A stretch of DNA of 34,681 nucleotides from Halieaceae bacterium UBA5085 (GCA_002414665.1 DIAF01000015.1:173887-208567); one strand, 5' to 3'; positions 15,880-23,840 are shown, numbered from the stretch's first letter. Program-made: numbers and translations. The notes: generated by a model not told the origin, from the sequence alone.

Positions 15880-16746
15880 ATGAGATTCAGCTATCAGATC
15901 GGTATGTGTGAGGCCGATCACTACGTCCCGCTGGCGCAAGCCGCGGAGCAGGCCGGTTACGACGGGCTGACCATCCCCGACAGCATTTGTTATCCGCAGG
16001 AGGCCAGCTCCAAGTATCCTTACAACAAGGATGGCAGTCGCGAGTTTCTGGAGAGCGTACCTTTCCTGGAGAGCCTGATAGCCGTAGCAGGCATGGCAAC
16101 CGTTACCGAGAAGATTCGCTTCGCCACGTTCGTCTATAAAGTGGCCGTGCGCCAGGTGGCGATTGTTGCCAAACAGGTGCAGAGCATCCAGGCGCTGTCC
16201 AACAATCGTTTCGACTTCGGGGTGGGTATCAGCCCCTGGGAAGAGGACTTTGCGGTGTGCGATGTGCCGTGGGAGAAGCGCGGCCTGCGTCTGGACGAGC
16301 AGATTGACATCATTCGTGGTCTGGAGAGCGGCGAGTTTTTCGGCTACAAGGGTGAGATTCACAACCTGCCGGCGATCAAGATGACCCCCAAACCCACTGC
16401 GCCCACCCCCATACTCGTGGGTGGCCACGCGGAGCCGGCACTGCGTCGCGCAGCCAAGGTTGGCGACGGCTGGATGTGCGCCGGTGCGGACATGCAGCAG
16501 CTGGAAGGCTACATCCGCCGCCTGCACGAACTGCGCGATGAGCACGGTACCAGCGACCGTCCTTTCCGTATTTACACCACCGGCCAGGACGCCTTTACCC
16601 GCGAAGGTATCGAGAAACTGGAAAGCATTGGCGTGACCGATGTGATAATTGGCTTCCGTAACGTCTATGAGATGGAGGAAGACAAGCCCCTGGACGAGAA
16701 GATCGCCATGCTGAACTGGTACGCCGGCGAATTTATCAAGCGCTGA
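15880..16746 (+). CDS. Luciferase-like (LLM) flavin- or F420-dependent oxidoreductase
   Basis: This 288-residue protein has the bacterial-luciferase TIM-barrel fold pattern: an N-terminal strand (MRFSYQIGMCEADHY), the FATFVYKVAVRQVAIVAKQVQSIQALSNNRFDFGVG region and PTPILVGGHAEPALRRAAKVGDGW near residue 185. Family enzymes use FMN, FAD or cofactor F420 to oxidise or monooxygenate small organic molecules. Which cofactor applies cannot be read from sequence. GGAG lies about seven bases upstream of the ATG. Length is normal for the F420-type subgroup. The following EamA gene is 71 bases downstream on the same strand. The substrate is unknown. Confidence 0.85.
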   Translation: MRFSYQIGMCEADHYVPLAQAAEQAGYDGLTIPDSICYPQEASSKYPYNKDGSREFLESVPFLESLIAVAGMATVTEKIRFATFVYKVAVRQVAIVAKQVQSIQALSNNRFDFGVGISPWEEDFAVCDVPWEKRGLRLDEQIDIIRGLESGEFFGYKGEIHNLPAIKMTPKPTAPTPILVGGHAEPALRRAAKVGDGWMCAGADMQQLEGYIRRLHELRDEHGTSDRPFRIYTTGQDAFTREGIEKLESIGVTDVIIGFRNVYEMEEDKPLDEKIAMLNWYAGEFIKR

Positions 16747-16817
16747 TCCCTGCCGGCGGCTCTGTAGGCGCGAGTCGGCGGATGCGCTAAAGTGCGCGCT
16801 TTTCGCCGGCCCGCGCC

Positions 16818-17693
16818 ATGAACAACCTGCTGTTATATGCCATCACGGTGGTGATCTGGGGTTCGACCTGGATCGCCATCAAATTCCAGTTGGGCACCGT
16901 GGCGCCGATGGTATCCATTGCCCATCGCTCCATGCTCGCCGCAGTGCTGATCTTCCTGTATCTGGTGTTGCGCCGGCGCCTGACGCCGCTCTCGCGGCGC
17001 GACCACCTCATGGTCTTTTTCCAGGGGCTGTGTCTGTTCAGCGGCAATTACCTGTTCATCTATCCCGCCAGTGAGCATCTGGCCAGCGGCCTGGTGGCCG
17101 TGGTGTTCTCTACCCAGGTCGTGCTGAACATGGTCAACGGCGCCATTTTCCTGCGGCTGCCCATCAGCGGCATGGTGGCGCTGGGGGCCGGCATAGGACT
17201 GGTGGGGATGGTCGGTGTGTTCATGCCACAGCTCGAGAGCTTTACCTTCGACGATGCCGGCTTTCGCGCGCTGCTGCTGTGTTTTGCCGGCACCTGCTGC
17301 GCGTCGTTTGGCAATATTTTCGCGGCGCGCAACAGTCGCGATGGCTTGCCGGTGCTGGTCTGCAACGCCTGGGGTATGCTCTACGGCGCGCTTGCACTCT
17401 ATACCGCCGCGCTGCTGCTGGGCACGCCCATCACGGTCGACTGGCAGTTCAGTTATCTGAGTTCCCTGCTGTACCTCGCAGTGTTTGGCTCGGTGGTGGC
17501 GTTCTGGGCCTATGTCACGCTCATCGGCAATATCGGCCCGGGCCGGGCGGCCTACAGCTCACTTCTGTTCCCGGTGGTGGCGCTGTTGATCTCGACCGTG
17601 TTCGAAGGCTACCACTGGACACTGCTGGGTCTGCTGGGCTTCGCCCTCGTGCTGGCGGGCAACTGGCTGGTCATGCGCCGCGGCTCGGCGTAA
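16818..17693 (+). CDS. EamA/DMT-superfamily transporter
   Basis: This 291-residue protein has about ten hydrophobic helices arranged as two EamA repeats. The first begins LLLYAITVVIWGSTWIAIKFQ, the classic start of drug/metabolite transporters, and the second spans about residues 150-285. A short Arg-rich loop (LRRRLTPLSRRDH) after the second helix marks the cytoplasmic side. Such proteins export amino acids, nucleotides or other metabolites; the substrate cannot be assigned. The start ATG at 16818 has only a weak ribosome site. It is followed after 30 bases by the PHA-system protein gene, so the two may share a transcript. Confidence 0.88.
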   Translation: MNNLLLYAITVVIWGSTWIAIKFQLGTVAPMVSIAHRSMLAAVLIFLYLVLRRRLTPLSRRDHLMVFFQGLCLFSGNYLFIYPASEHLASGLVAVVFSTQVVLNMVNGAIFLRLPISGMVALGAGIGLVGMVGVFMPQLESFTFDDAGFRALLLCFAGTCCASFGNIFAARNSRDGLPVLVCNAWGMLYGALALYTAALLLGTPITVDWQFSYLSSLLYLAVFGSVVAFWAYVTLIGNIGPGRAAYSSLLFPVVALLISTVFEGYHWTLLGLLGFALVLAGNWLVMRRGSA

Positions 17694-17723
17694 TCTTGGT
17701 GTTAAAAATACAGGCATTCGACC

Positions 17724-17999
17724 ATGGCGGGATTCCGGCTGACCAAACCTTACACCATGCCCAAAGAGGACCTGCGTCAGGCTGCGCAGCGTCTCGCGGA
17801 CCAGTTGGAGCGCGAACACGGCGTGCGCTCGCGCTGGGAGGGTGACAGCGTACGCATGAAAGGTGGCGGCATCGACGGCAAGCTGTCGTTTCACGATGGG
17901 CTGGTGGACGTGTCGGTGCGCCTCGGGCTGCTGGCCTCGGCGTTCCAGGGGCCTCTGCGCGCCGAAGTGCAGCGCTACCTCGACGAGATGATCAGCTGA
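17724..17999 (+). CDS. Polyhydroxyalkanoic acid system family protein
   Basis: This 91-residue cytoplasmic protein matches the small PHA-system family (PHA_gran_rgn). That family is defined by a short start, the segment LADQLEREHGVRSRWEGDSVRMKGGGIDGKLSF split over residues 25-57, and VDVSVRLGLLASAF towards the C-terminus. Members are found with PHA granule and phasin genes, but their biochemical role is not established. This copy stands about 9 kb from the phasins in the window. Its stop (17997-17999) overlaps the stop region of the convergent patatin-like gene by eight bases, leaving no room for a terminator between them. The call rests on residue pattern and context. Confidence 0.8.
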   Translation: MAGFRLTKPYTMPKEDLRQAAQRLADQLEREHGVRSRWEGDSVRMKGGGIDGKLSFHDGLVDVSVRLGLLASAFQGPLRAEVQRYLDEMIS

Positions 18000-19062
18000 G
18001 CAGCGTGGCGCCCGCCAGCGGGTCGGGGCCGTCGATCAATGCATGGAATGCCTCTGCCAGCGCTTCGCTGCGCGCAATGCACTGACGCCAGACCGCCACC
18101 CTTTGAGCAGTGCTCAAGCGCGTGAAATCCCTCCGGTCCGGGATTTTTCCCCCGGGCAGCGTGGCCACGAACTGTGGACTGGGGCACAGCAGTACCAGGT
18201 CATCGAGGTTCTCCAGCCCGGATCTGCGCCAGGGCAGGAATTTATCGAACCAGCCCGCCGTGAGGTCAGGGCGGAAGTGTGGGTACAGCACCAGTCCCTC
18301 TCCGCGGTACTGTCTCAGATCGAAGTGGTAGTCGATGATGCCGCCATCCCAGTAGTGTCCCGGCGGTGCCCCGCCAATGTCGCGTTCACCGGCGAGCACA
18401 AAGGGAATTGAACCGCTGGCCTGCAGGGCGAGAGGCACCGTCGCCGGCCGCAGGGGCGTGTAGGCGGTATTGAAGTCGGCCATCGAGAGCTGCGGAGCCG
18501 GGCGTTCGCCACTGTGGAAAACCACCCGCTGGAAGCCGGCGCCGAGCAGGCGCCGGTGGACTGTGTTGCCCAGCGCCGCCGCACCCATGGCCGCGCCAAG
18601 CAGGGCGGGTTGCCGGGCGCCTGCGGGCCCCCTGCCGCGTGCGGTAACAATATGGGTGCGCCAGCGTGGGTGATCGCTCAGTACGGCGGCGCCCTCGTCC
18701 CCCAGCAGCTGGTCGAGGATGTGCGCGCTGGCGGCGCTGATTTCGCTGGGTGGTGGACGTGCACTGTAGGCCTGCTCCAGATAGGCGTTCTGAAAACGGT
18801 CCAGTGCCGCCACAGGATCCGTCTGCGCCAGGCAGGCGTGACGCCAGGAGCCGATGGAGGACCCCAGCAGCGACATCGGTTTGCCTCCGCGTTGCAGAAA
18901 GTCTCCGAACAAGACGCGGTCAAGCTGCCCCAACACCAGCCACTTCGGCCCCCCTGAGGCGCCCAGTAGCAGGCTGAAGTGATCCGGGTGCCAGCCCTGG
19001 TCGCCCAGAACCCGGGCGGCGCGACGCCCGAGGTAAATCGACAGTGCCTGCTCAGCGCTCAG
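17992..19062 (-). CDS. Patatin-like phospholipase/acyl hydrolase, probable CTG start
   Basis: This protein of about 356 residues has three patatin marks in order: a glycine-rich oxyanion segment GASGGPKW (34-41), the nucleophile elbow GSSIGS with Ser69, and YWDGG with the catalytic Asp239 of the Ser-Asp dyad. It would release fatty acids from phospholipid or other acyl esters. No ATG, GTG or TTG lies near the domain start. A CTG at 19062 has GGGAGG six bases upstream and overlaps the last 11 bases of the AraC gene, which suggests translational coupling. In-frame ATGs at 19128 and 19149 lie inside the regulator and lack a ribosome site. Substrate is unknown. Fold similarity to other hydrolases of the GASGG type is an alternative. 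Confidence 0.75.
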   Translation of the reverse strand: MSAEQALSIYLGRRAARVLGDQGWHPDHFSLLLGASGGPKWLVLGQLDRVLFGDFLQRGGKPMSLLGSSIGSWRHACLAQTDPVAALDRFQNAYLEQAYSARPPPSEISAASAHILDQLLGDEGAAVLSDHPRWRTHIVTARGRGPAGARQPALLGAAMGAAALGNTVHRRLLGAGFQRVVFHSGERPAPQLSMADFNTAYTPLRPATVPLALQASGSIPFVLAGERDIGGAPPGHYWDGGIIDYHFDLRQYRGEGLVLYPHFRPDLTAGWFDKFLPWRRSGLENLDDLVLLCPSPQFVATLPGGKIPDRRDFTRLSTAQRVAVWRQCIARSEALAEAFHALIDGPDPLAGATLLS

Positions 19063-20053
19063 AACGTACCTCCCGTGGTGTACGACCGGTCCATTTCTGG
19101 TAGGCGCGGCGGAAATTCGAGGGGTCATTGAAGCCCACCAGGTAGGCAATGGTGGACAGGGGCAGGCGACCGTTTTTCAGGTAGCGAGTGGCATGCTCCG
19201 CCCGGACCTTGTCCAGCAGCTGCTGGTATGCGGTGCCCTCATGTTCCAGGCGCCGGCGGTAGGTGCGGGGACTCAGGTTGAGCATGTTGGCCACCTGGGG
19301 CATCTGTGGATACTGGCCCTCCAGCTTGCGCAGCAGGCGCAGCGTTTGCTCCGATACGGAGTCGTGTTCCTCCAGGTCCGCCAGCAGGCGGGCACACTCG
19401 TTTTCATACAGTGACCGCAGTGCAGGATTGGAGAGCGGCAGGGCCACATCCAGCAGGCGGGCGTCAAACGAGATGCGCCCCAGAGCACTGTCAAAGTGCA
19501 CATCCTCGCCAAAGACCTCGCTGTAGGTGGCTGCATGCGGTGGCGGCGGGTAGGGAAGCTCCACGCGTACCACCAGATCCTGCCGGTTGAGCAGGCCGCG
19601 GAGCGTGTTGAGCATGGCGGCATACATCAGCTCGGTGCCGAATTCGGGCGGATTGTCAGCGGGTGCGGCGACGGTGGTCAGCACGCAGCGGCCGTTGGTT
19701 TCGGTGAATTCGAGCTGCAACGTCGGTGAGGACAGCAGGTGGTAGTAGCGCATGAACAGGTCCATAACCTGGCGCAGGTCGCGGCAGGTCATAAAGGCCT
19801 GGCCAAGGATGGCGTGGGCGCTCAGGTTGAGGCGCATGCCAAGTTGCAGGCCCAGCGACGTATCGCCGGTGAGGGCCAGGGCGTTGGCGACCAGTCGGGA
19901 AAAGTCATCTTCACTGACGCGCGCACCGATTCCGGCGAGTCCGGACTCGGCAAGGGAGGTGCCGACAAGCACGTCCTCACGGTCAAAACCCCAGCTCTCG
20001 ACCATGTCGATCAGGATAAGGATGTACTGTGCTGGCGCGCTGACTCGAGGCAT
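19052..20053 (-). CDS. AraC-family transcriptional regulator (OruR/ArgR-like, PF12625 type)
   Basis: This regulator of about 333 residues has an N-terminal arabinose-binding-like domain of the PF12625 type (LIDMVESWGFDREDVLVG ... GLQLGMRLNLSAHAILGQAF ... LMDLFMRYY-like motif). A C-terminal double helix-turn-helix follows (VANMLNLSPRTYRRRLEHEG and IAYLVGFNDPSNFRRAYQKWTG). This subclass often controls catabolism or fatty-acid modification genes. ATG 20053 is used; a TTG at 20071 with AAGG four bases before it is an alternative adding six residues. It is divergent from the diiron oxygenase gene and co-directional with the patatin-like hydrolase, so it probably regulates one or both. The effector is unknown. 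Confidence 0.9.
   Translation of the reverse strand: MPRVSAPAQYILILIDMVESWGFDREDVLVGTSLAESGLAGIGARVSEDDFSRLVANALALTGDTSLGLQLGMRLNLSAHAILGQAFMTCRDLRQVMDLFMRYYHLLSSPTLQLEFTETNGRCVLTTVAAPADNPPEFGTELMYAAMLNTLRGLLNRQDLVVRVELPYPPPPHAATYSEVFGEDVHFDSALGRISFDARLLDVALPLSNPALRSLYENECARLLADLEEHDSVSEQTLRLLRKLEGQYPQMPQVANMLNLSPRTYRRRLEHEGTAYQQLLDKVRAEHATRYLKNGRLPLSTIAYLVGFNDPSNFRRAYQKWTGRTPREVRSER
19069..19074 (-). promoter_or_regulatory. Strong ribosome binding site inside the 3' end of the AraC gene
   Basis: On the minus strand GGGAGG ends six bases before the CTG at 19062. It lies within the final codons of the AraC regulator. It is the main argument for a CTG start and for coupling the hydrolase to the regulator. 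Confidence 0.6.
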
Positions 20054-20085
20054 GGATTGATTTGGCCACAAATAACCTTATTTTG

Positions 20086-20102
20086 ACAAGACTTCACCTT
20101 GT
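20086..20102. promoter_or_regulatory. Inverted repeat, candidate operator between AraC and the diiron gene
   Basis: ACAAG (20086-20090) and CTTGT (20098-20102) form an inverted repeat with a seven-base spacer. It lies in the 110-base divergent region and just upstream of the weak plus-strand promoter candidate, a fitting place for an activator or autoregulator site. A second AT-rich dyad, AATAA-CC-TTATT, is at 20071-20082. Confidence 0.35.
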
Positions 20103-20127
20103 GAGCGCGGTGTGGCTCGAACATAGT
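20099..20127 (+). promoter_or_regulatory. Weak candidate promoter of the diiron oxygenase gene
   Basis: TTGTGA (20099-20104) and CATAGT (20122-20127) are separated by 17 bases, each matching the consensus at four of six positions. A weak promoter would fit dependence on an AraC-type activator. Confidence 0.3.
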
Positions 20128-20163
20128 ACAAACTGGTGAAATATCGATGTCAGGAGTACGGTT

Positions 20164-21345
20164 ATGAAAGTAGAGTGGAGTTCCACCCCGCGCAAGATCC
20201 AGCGCTTCGCCAACGCCGACTACCCGCGTGAAAATCCGGATCTGGAGGATTTGCTGACTGCCGGCGATGTCGATCACATTGCAGAGATTTTCAACACGCC
20301 GCTGACAGGGTCCTACAACTGGGATTACAAGGTGCAGGACGATCGCATCAAGAAGCTCTACGACCTGGGCAAACAGCTGAACTGGGACCCGGAGATGGAT
20401 ATCAACTGGGATCGTCCCTGGCCCGATGAAGAGCGTATGCCCGAGTTGATGAACCTGCATACCTACCAGCCCTACCTCGACATGGACGAGGCGACTCGCA
20501 AGGAATTCTGGCTGCACATGAACGCCTGGAGTCTGTCGCAATTCCTGCACGGAGAGCAGGGTGCGCTGCTGGTGGCCTCGCAGCTGTGTTCCTGTGCACC
20601 TACCCTGAACGCCAAGTTGTACGCCGCGTCACAGACTTTTGATGAGGCGCGCCATGTGGAGGTGTTCAACAAGTACCTGCAGAAGCGCATTGGCGTGATG
20701 TACCCGATCAATACGCACCTGAAGGCGATTATCGATAAAATCCTCACCGATGCGCGCTGGGACATGAAATTTATCGGCATGCAGCTGGTGATCGAGGGGC
20801 TGGCGCTTTCGGCGTTTAACACGACGCGCGAAACCACGCCGGACCCGGTGCTCAAGGATGTGGTGTACCTCGTTACGCGCGACGAGGCGCGGCACGTGAC
20901 CTTTGGGGTCAACTACCTGGAAGAGTTTGTTAAGACCCTCTCCGATGAGGAGCGTGAAGAGCGCGCGCAGTTTGCCTATGAGGCCTGTGTGGTCAGTCGT
21001 GAGCGGCTGGTGGCCACGGATGTATTCGCGCACTTTGGCTGGGACGTGGAAGAGGCGCGGCTGCAGGTGCTGGAGGGCTTTGTCATGTCCACCTTCCGCA
21101 ATCTGCTGTTTCAGCGCGTGATCCCCAACCTGAAGCGCATCGGCCTGTTGACCGACAAGATTCGACCGAAGTTCGAGGCGCTGGGGATCCTCGAGTTCGA
21201 GAATCTGGCAACGGACGGAGATATCGACTGGGCGCTACTCGAACGCCCGCTGGACACCAACGAGGCGCAGGGCTACGAGCAGAGTATGCTGGCGGAGTTC
21301 CACAAACTGCAGGATGCCCCGGAAGAGCCGCGCAAGGCGAGCTGA
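20164..21345 (+). CDS. Ferritin-like diiron protein, probable oxygenase
   Basis: This 393-residue protein has the complete four-Glu two-His diiron ligand set of the ferritin-like superfamily. E131 lies in FLHGEQGALLVAS, E161 and H164 in DEARHVEVF, E211 in VIEGLAL, and E241 and H244 in DEARHVTFG. The two DEARH motifs in a long helical bundle resemble R2-like oxidases and AurF-type N-oxygenases, which activate O2 to hydroxylate or oxidise a substrate. It is longer than ferritins, so storage is unlikely. AGGAG lies about six bases upstream of the ATG. It is divergent from the AraC regulator and likely controlled by it. Product and partner reductase are unknown; none is encoded next to it. Confidence 0.82.
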   Translation: MKVEWSSTPRKIQRFANADYPRENPDLEDLLTAGDVDHIAEIFNTPLTGSYNWDYKVQDDRIKKLYDLGKQLNWDPEMDINWDRPWPDEERMPELMNLHTYQPYLDMDEATRKEFWLHMNAWSLSQFLHGEQGALLVASQLCSCAPTLNAKLYAASQTFDEARHVEVFNKYLQKRIGVMYPINTHLKAIIDKILTDARWDMKFIGMQLVIEGLALSAFNTTRETTPDPVLKDVVYLVTRDEARHVTFGVNYLEEFVKTLSDEEREERAQFAYEACVVSRERLVATDVFAHFGWDVEEARLQVLEGFVMSTFRNLLFQRVIPNLKRIGLLTDKIRPKFEALGILEFENLATDGDIDWALLERPLDTNEAQGYEQSMLAEFHKLQDAPEEPRKAS

Positions 21346-21360
21346 GGGCGTATCGTCCGC

Positions 21361-21395
21361 CACAAAAAAGCCGGCTCGAAGCCGGCTTTTTTGTG
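21361..21395. terminator. Bidirectional intrinsic terminator
   Basis: A perfect 16-base stem (21361-21376 with 21380-21395) encloses a CGA loop. The core is AGCCGGC flanked by A6 on one side and T6 on the other, so it terminates transcripts from both the diiron gene (plus) and rpsT (minus). Confidence 0.92.
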
Positions 21396-21412
21396 GAAGT
21401 CAGTAACCGGGC

Positions 21413-21682
21413 TCAGGCAGAGGCGAGTGCCTTGATCTGGGTGTTCAGGCGGCTCTTGTGCCGGGCGGCCTTGTTCTTGTGAATGATGCCCTTGTCGGCC
21501 ATGCGGTCGATCACCGGAACAGCGCTGGCATAGGCCGCTTTGGCCTGCTCGGCATCGCCGGTAGCGATGGCGGCAATGACTTTCTTGATGTTGGTACGGA
21601 CCAGTGAGCGCAGGCTGGCGTTGTGGGCGCGACGCTTTTCTGCCTGACGGGCGCGCTTTCTGGCTTGTGGGGAGTTGGCCAC
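21413..21682 (-). CDS. rpsT: 30S ribosomal protein S20
   Basis: This 89-residue protein is the small-subunit assembly protein S20 that binds 16S rRNA. It begins ANSPQARKRARQAEKRRAHN after the initiator, the standard S20 N-terminus, and contains the RTNIKKV and RMADKGIIHKNKAARHKSRL segments. The GTG at 21682 is the start, with GAGGA seven bases upstream. In several gammaproteobacteria rpsT also uses a non-AUG start, which is tied to feedback control of S20 synthesis. A very good promoter lies at 21722-21750 and the bidirectional terminator follows the stop. The gene appears to form its own transcription unit. Confidence 0.98.
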   Translation of the reverse strand: MANSPQARKRARQAEKRRAHNASLRSLVRTNIKKVIAAIATGDAEQAKAAYASAVPVIDRMADKGIIHKNKAARHKSRLNTQIKALASA

Positions 21683-21721
21683 ACTAAATTCCTCGTGGGT
21701 TGGCGAAATTAAGGAGGCGAG

Positions 21722-21750
21722 ATTATTCACATAAGCCCATGAGTTGTCAA
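21722..21750 (-). promoter_or_regulatory. rpsT: Strong sigma-70 promoter of rpsT
   Basis: On the minus strand TTGACA (21745-21750) and AATAAT (21722-21727) are separated by exactly 17 bases, a perfect -35 and a five-of-six -10. The predicted leader before the GTG is about 30 bases. Confidence 0.8.
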
Positions 21751-21841
21751 CTGCCGGCCGGGTTCCCGAGGGCGGGCTGCGTCACGCCGCGAAGCTGCGG
21801 TATACTGCGCGTTTACGCCGTCAGTGCCGGAAATACACGCC

Positions 21842-22480
21842 ATGGTTGCGACCCAGGTACACAGAGCCGAACTCGCAGGGGGTACCGCCGAGCGCATCCT
21901 TGATGCCGCCGAGGACCTGTTCGCCAAAAAAGGCTACAAGGGCGCTTCCCTGGGCGAGGTGGCAGAGCGCGTGGGCATCCGCTCCCCCAGCCTCTACAAT
22001 CACTTCCGCAACAAGGAAGCCCTTTACCGGGCGGTCCTGGGCCGGTTGCTGGATGAGTTCGCCGCGCCCATGGAGGAGTTGCATGCGGCGCCGATCACCG
22101 ATGAGCGCCTGTATCAGTGGCTGGAAGCGATAGTGCGCAAGCATCACTCCAATCCCAACCTCGCCCGCCTGCTGCAGCACGCGGCGCTGTCCGGTGGTCC
22201 CGGCACCAACGACCTGATCGAGCGGTTTTTCCGGCCCATGTTCCACGACGATGACGGCTTGCTGCAGCCCGGCCTGCGCGCTCTGGGCAATGCCGGCCTG
22301 CGTCCCTGGGCCGTGATGGCCTTTAACAACCTGATCATGTCCTACGTGACCATGGCGCCGATGTATCGCGACCTGCTCGGCCAGGATCCGTTCAGCGAGG
22401 AAGCGCTGGAGCGCCAGCTTACCCTGATAAAAACCCTGGTGCAGGCGGTGATCGCAACCCCCGCTAGCGCACCAGCCTGA
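21842..22480 (+). CDS. TetR-family transcriptional regulator
   Basis: This protein of 212 residues has an N-terminal TetR DNA-binding domain (AERILDAAEDLFAKKGYKGASLGEVAERVGIRSPSLYNHF spanning about residues 14-54), then a helical effector domain with FFRPMF and an IMSYVTMAPMY segment. The ATG at 21842 is used; an in-frame GTG at 21824 is possible. A TATACT box (21801-21806) lies about 40 bases upstream but without a clear -35. The next gene, a tyrosine phosphatase, starts 12 bases after the stop, so the two are likely co-transcribed and self-regulated. The ligand is unknown. Confidence 0.9.
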   Translation: MVATQVHRAELAGGTAERILDAAEDLFAKKGYKGASLGEVAERVGIRSPSLYNHFRNKEALYRAVLGRLLDEFAAPMEELHAAPITDERLYQWLEAIVRKHHSNPNLARLLQHAALSGGPGTNDLIERFFRPMFHDDDGLLQPGLRALGNAGLRPWAVMAFNNLIMSYVTMAPMYRDLLGQDPFSEEALERQLTLIKTLVQAVIATPASAPA

Positions 22481-22492
22481 TTCGGAGATCGC

Positions 22493-23494
22493 ATGCCGCT
22501 GCTGGCTGACACAGTGCATATCTGGCGCGCCCCTGAGGGCGACTATCATGTGGAATGGGAGGCCTCTCACCCCCAGACCCGGGTTACCGTAAGTCCGCTG
22601 GATGCCGCGGCACCTGATCTGCAAGTGCACTACGAGGATGTGGCATCGCGGCTGCGTATCTCGGGTTTGCCAGCCGATCGCCGTCACACCTTCCGGCTAC
22701 GCGACCAGCATGGCAATGAACTGGTCGCCATGGAGCGTCGCCTCGGCATGCAGGGAACGCCCAATTTCCGCGATTTCGGTGGCTATCGCACGGCAGATGG
22801 CAGGCGCGTGCGCTGGGGCTATCTGTACCGATCGGGGCAGCTCTCGGGTTTGACGGAGCGGGACCTGGCGCTGCTGGAGTACCTGCAACTGGATCTGCTG
22901 TGTGACTTTCGCCGCGAAGAGGAGCAGAGCGCCAGCCCGAATCGGCTGCCGCAGGGGCGGGCGCCGCGTGTCGCCAGTCTGCCGATCACGCCGGGCAGTA
23001 ACGATGCGGCCTTCGCCAACGGCCAGCTCGATCGCGGCGGCCGCGAGCCGATGTTCAATTTTATGGTGGATATAAACCGCGATTTTGTCGAGGCGCAGAG
23101 CCCCACCTATCGGCGCATGTTCGCCGAGATACTCGCCGAGGACGACGCCCGCTTCCTGGTACATTGCGCGGCAGGCAAAGATCGCACAGGCTTCGCTGCG
23201 GCCATCATCCTGATGGCGCTGGGGGTGTCGGTGGATCAGGTGATGGCAGACTACCTGTTGACGCGCCGCTTCTACGACCCGCGGCAGGAAATCGACCGCC
23301 TGCGTATCAAGTATGGCTTCCAGTCAGTGGAAGACGAGGCGATCATGCCGATGCTGGAAGTGCATGAGGCGTATCTGCAGCGGGCGCTGCAGGCTATTGC
23401 CGACTACGGCGATGTCGATTCCTACCTGACCCGTGAACTGGGGGTCGGCAGCGCCGAGCGCGAAGAACTGCGCCGGCGCTATCTAGAGGACTGA
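22493..23494 (+). CDS. Tyrosine/dual-specificity protein phosphatase (Y_phosphatase3 type)
   Basis: This protein of 333 residues has a C-terminal phosphatase domain with the signature HCAAGKDRTG (catalytic C225, R231), the CX5R loop of cysteine-based phosphatases. The domain opens with GTPNFRDFGGYRTADGRRVRWG and YRSGQLSGLT, typical of the family that includes Listeria LipA. Residues 1-80 form a beta-rich, fibronectin-III-like region (VHIWRAPEGDYHVEWEAS), which is less usual. It may act on phosphotyrosine, phosphoserine or phosphoinositides; the true substrate is unknown. No signal peptide is seen. GGAG lies five bases before the ATG. It follows a TetR gene by 12 bases, and its stop directly abuts the stop of the next, convergent gene. 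Confidence 0.9.
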   Translation: MPLLADTVHIWRAPEGDYHVEWEASHPQTRVTVSPLDAAAPDLQVHYEDVASRLRISGLPADRRHTFRLRDQHGNELVAMERRLGMQGTPNFRDFGGYRTADGRRVRWGYLYRSGQLSGLTERDLALLEYLQLDLLCDFRREEEQSASPNRLPQGRAPRVASLPITPGSNDAAFANGQLDRGGREPMFNFMVDINRDFVEAQSPTYRRMFAEILAEDDARFLVHCAAGKDRTGFAAAIILMALGVSVDQVMADYLLTRRFYDPRQEIDRLRIKYGFQSVEDEAIMPMLEVHEAYLQRALQAIADYGDVDSYLTRELGVGSAEREELRRRYLED

Positions 23495-23767
23495 TCAGAG
23501 CGCGTTACAGGCGGCCTTTGCGGCTTTGATCTGTTTGCGCTCGCAGCTGTCGTTCAGCTCGTTGCCTGCGCACCACTTGCGGCGGTTTTCCCATGCCGTG
23601 AGCGTTGCGGTTTTGCCATTGGAGCATTTTACGAGATATTCGGAATAGGCGGCGCCGGTGTCGGATTCGTGGTTGCCCTGGAAGACGATGCTGGTCGGCT
23701 TGGCGGCGAAAGCAGCGGATGACAGGGCCAGTAGGGCGGAGACGGTGGCGATTTTGACAAGTTGCAT
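23495..23767 (-). CDS. Small secreted four-cysteine protein, unknown function
   Basis: This 90-residue protein has a clear signal peptide (MQLVKIATVSALLALSSAAFA, cleavage likely after AFA). The mature part of about 70 residues holds four cysteines (VKCSNG, KWCAGN, DSCERK, AACNAL), which could form two disulfides in the periplasm. The family is not recognised. GAGGA lies six bases before the ATG. Its stop abuts the phosphatase stop on the other strand (TGATCA at 23492-23497). It may have been retained as a periplasmic or secreted factor, but no role can be assigned. Confidence 0.7.
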   Translation of the reverse strand: MQLVKIATVSALLALSSAAFAAKPTSIVFQGNHESDTGAAYSEYLVKCSNGKTATLTAWENRRKWCAGNELNDSCERKQIKAAKAACNAL

Positions 23768-23840
23768 GGTAGTTCCTCAGCGGACGGTAGTAGTAGTTGG
23801 CCAGCCTGTAACGGTGTCTCACCGGTGGCAGGATGGCATC

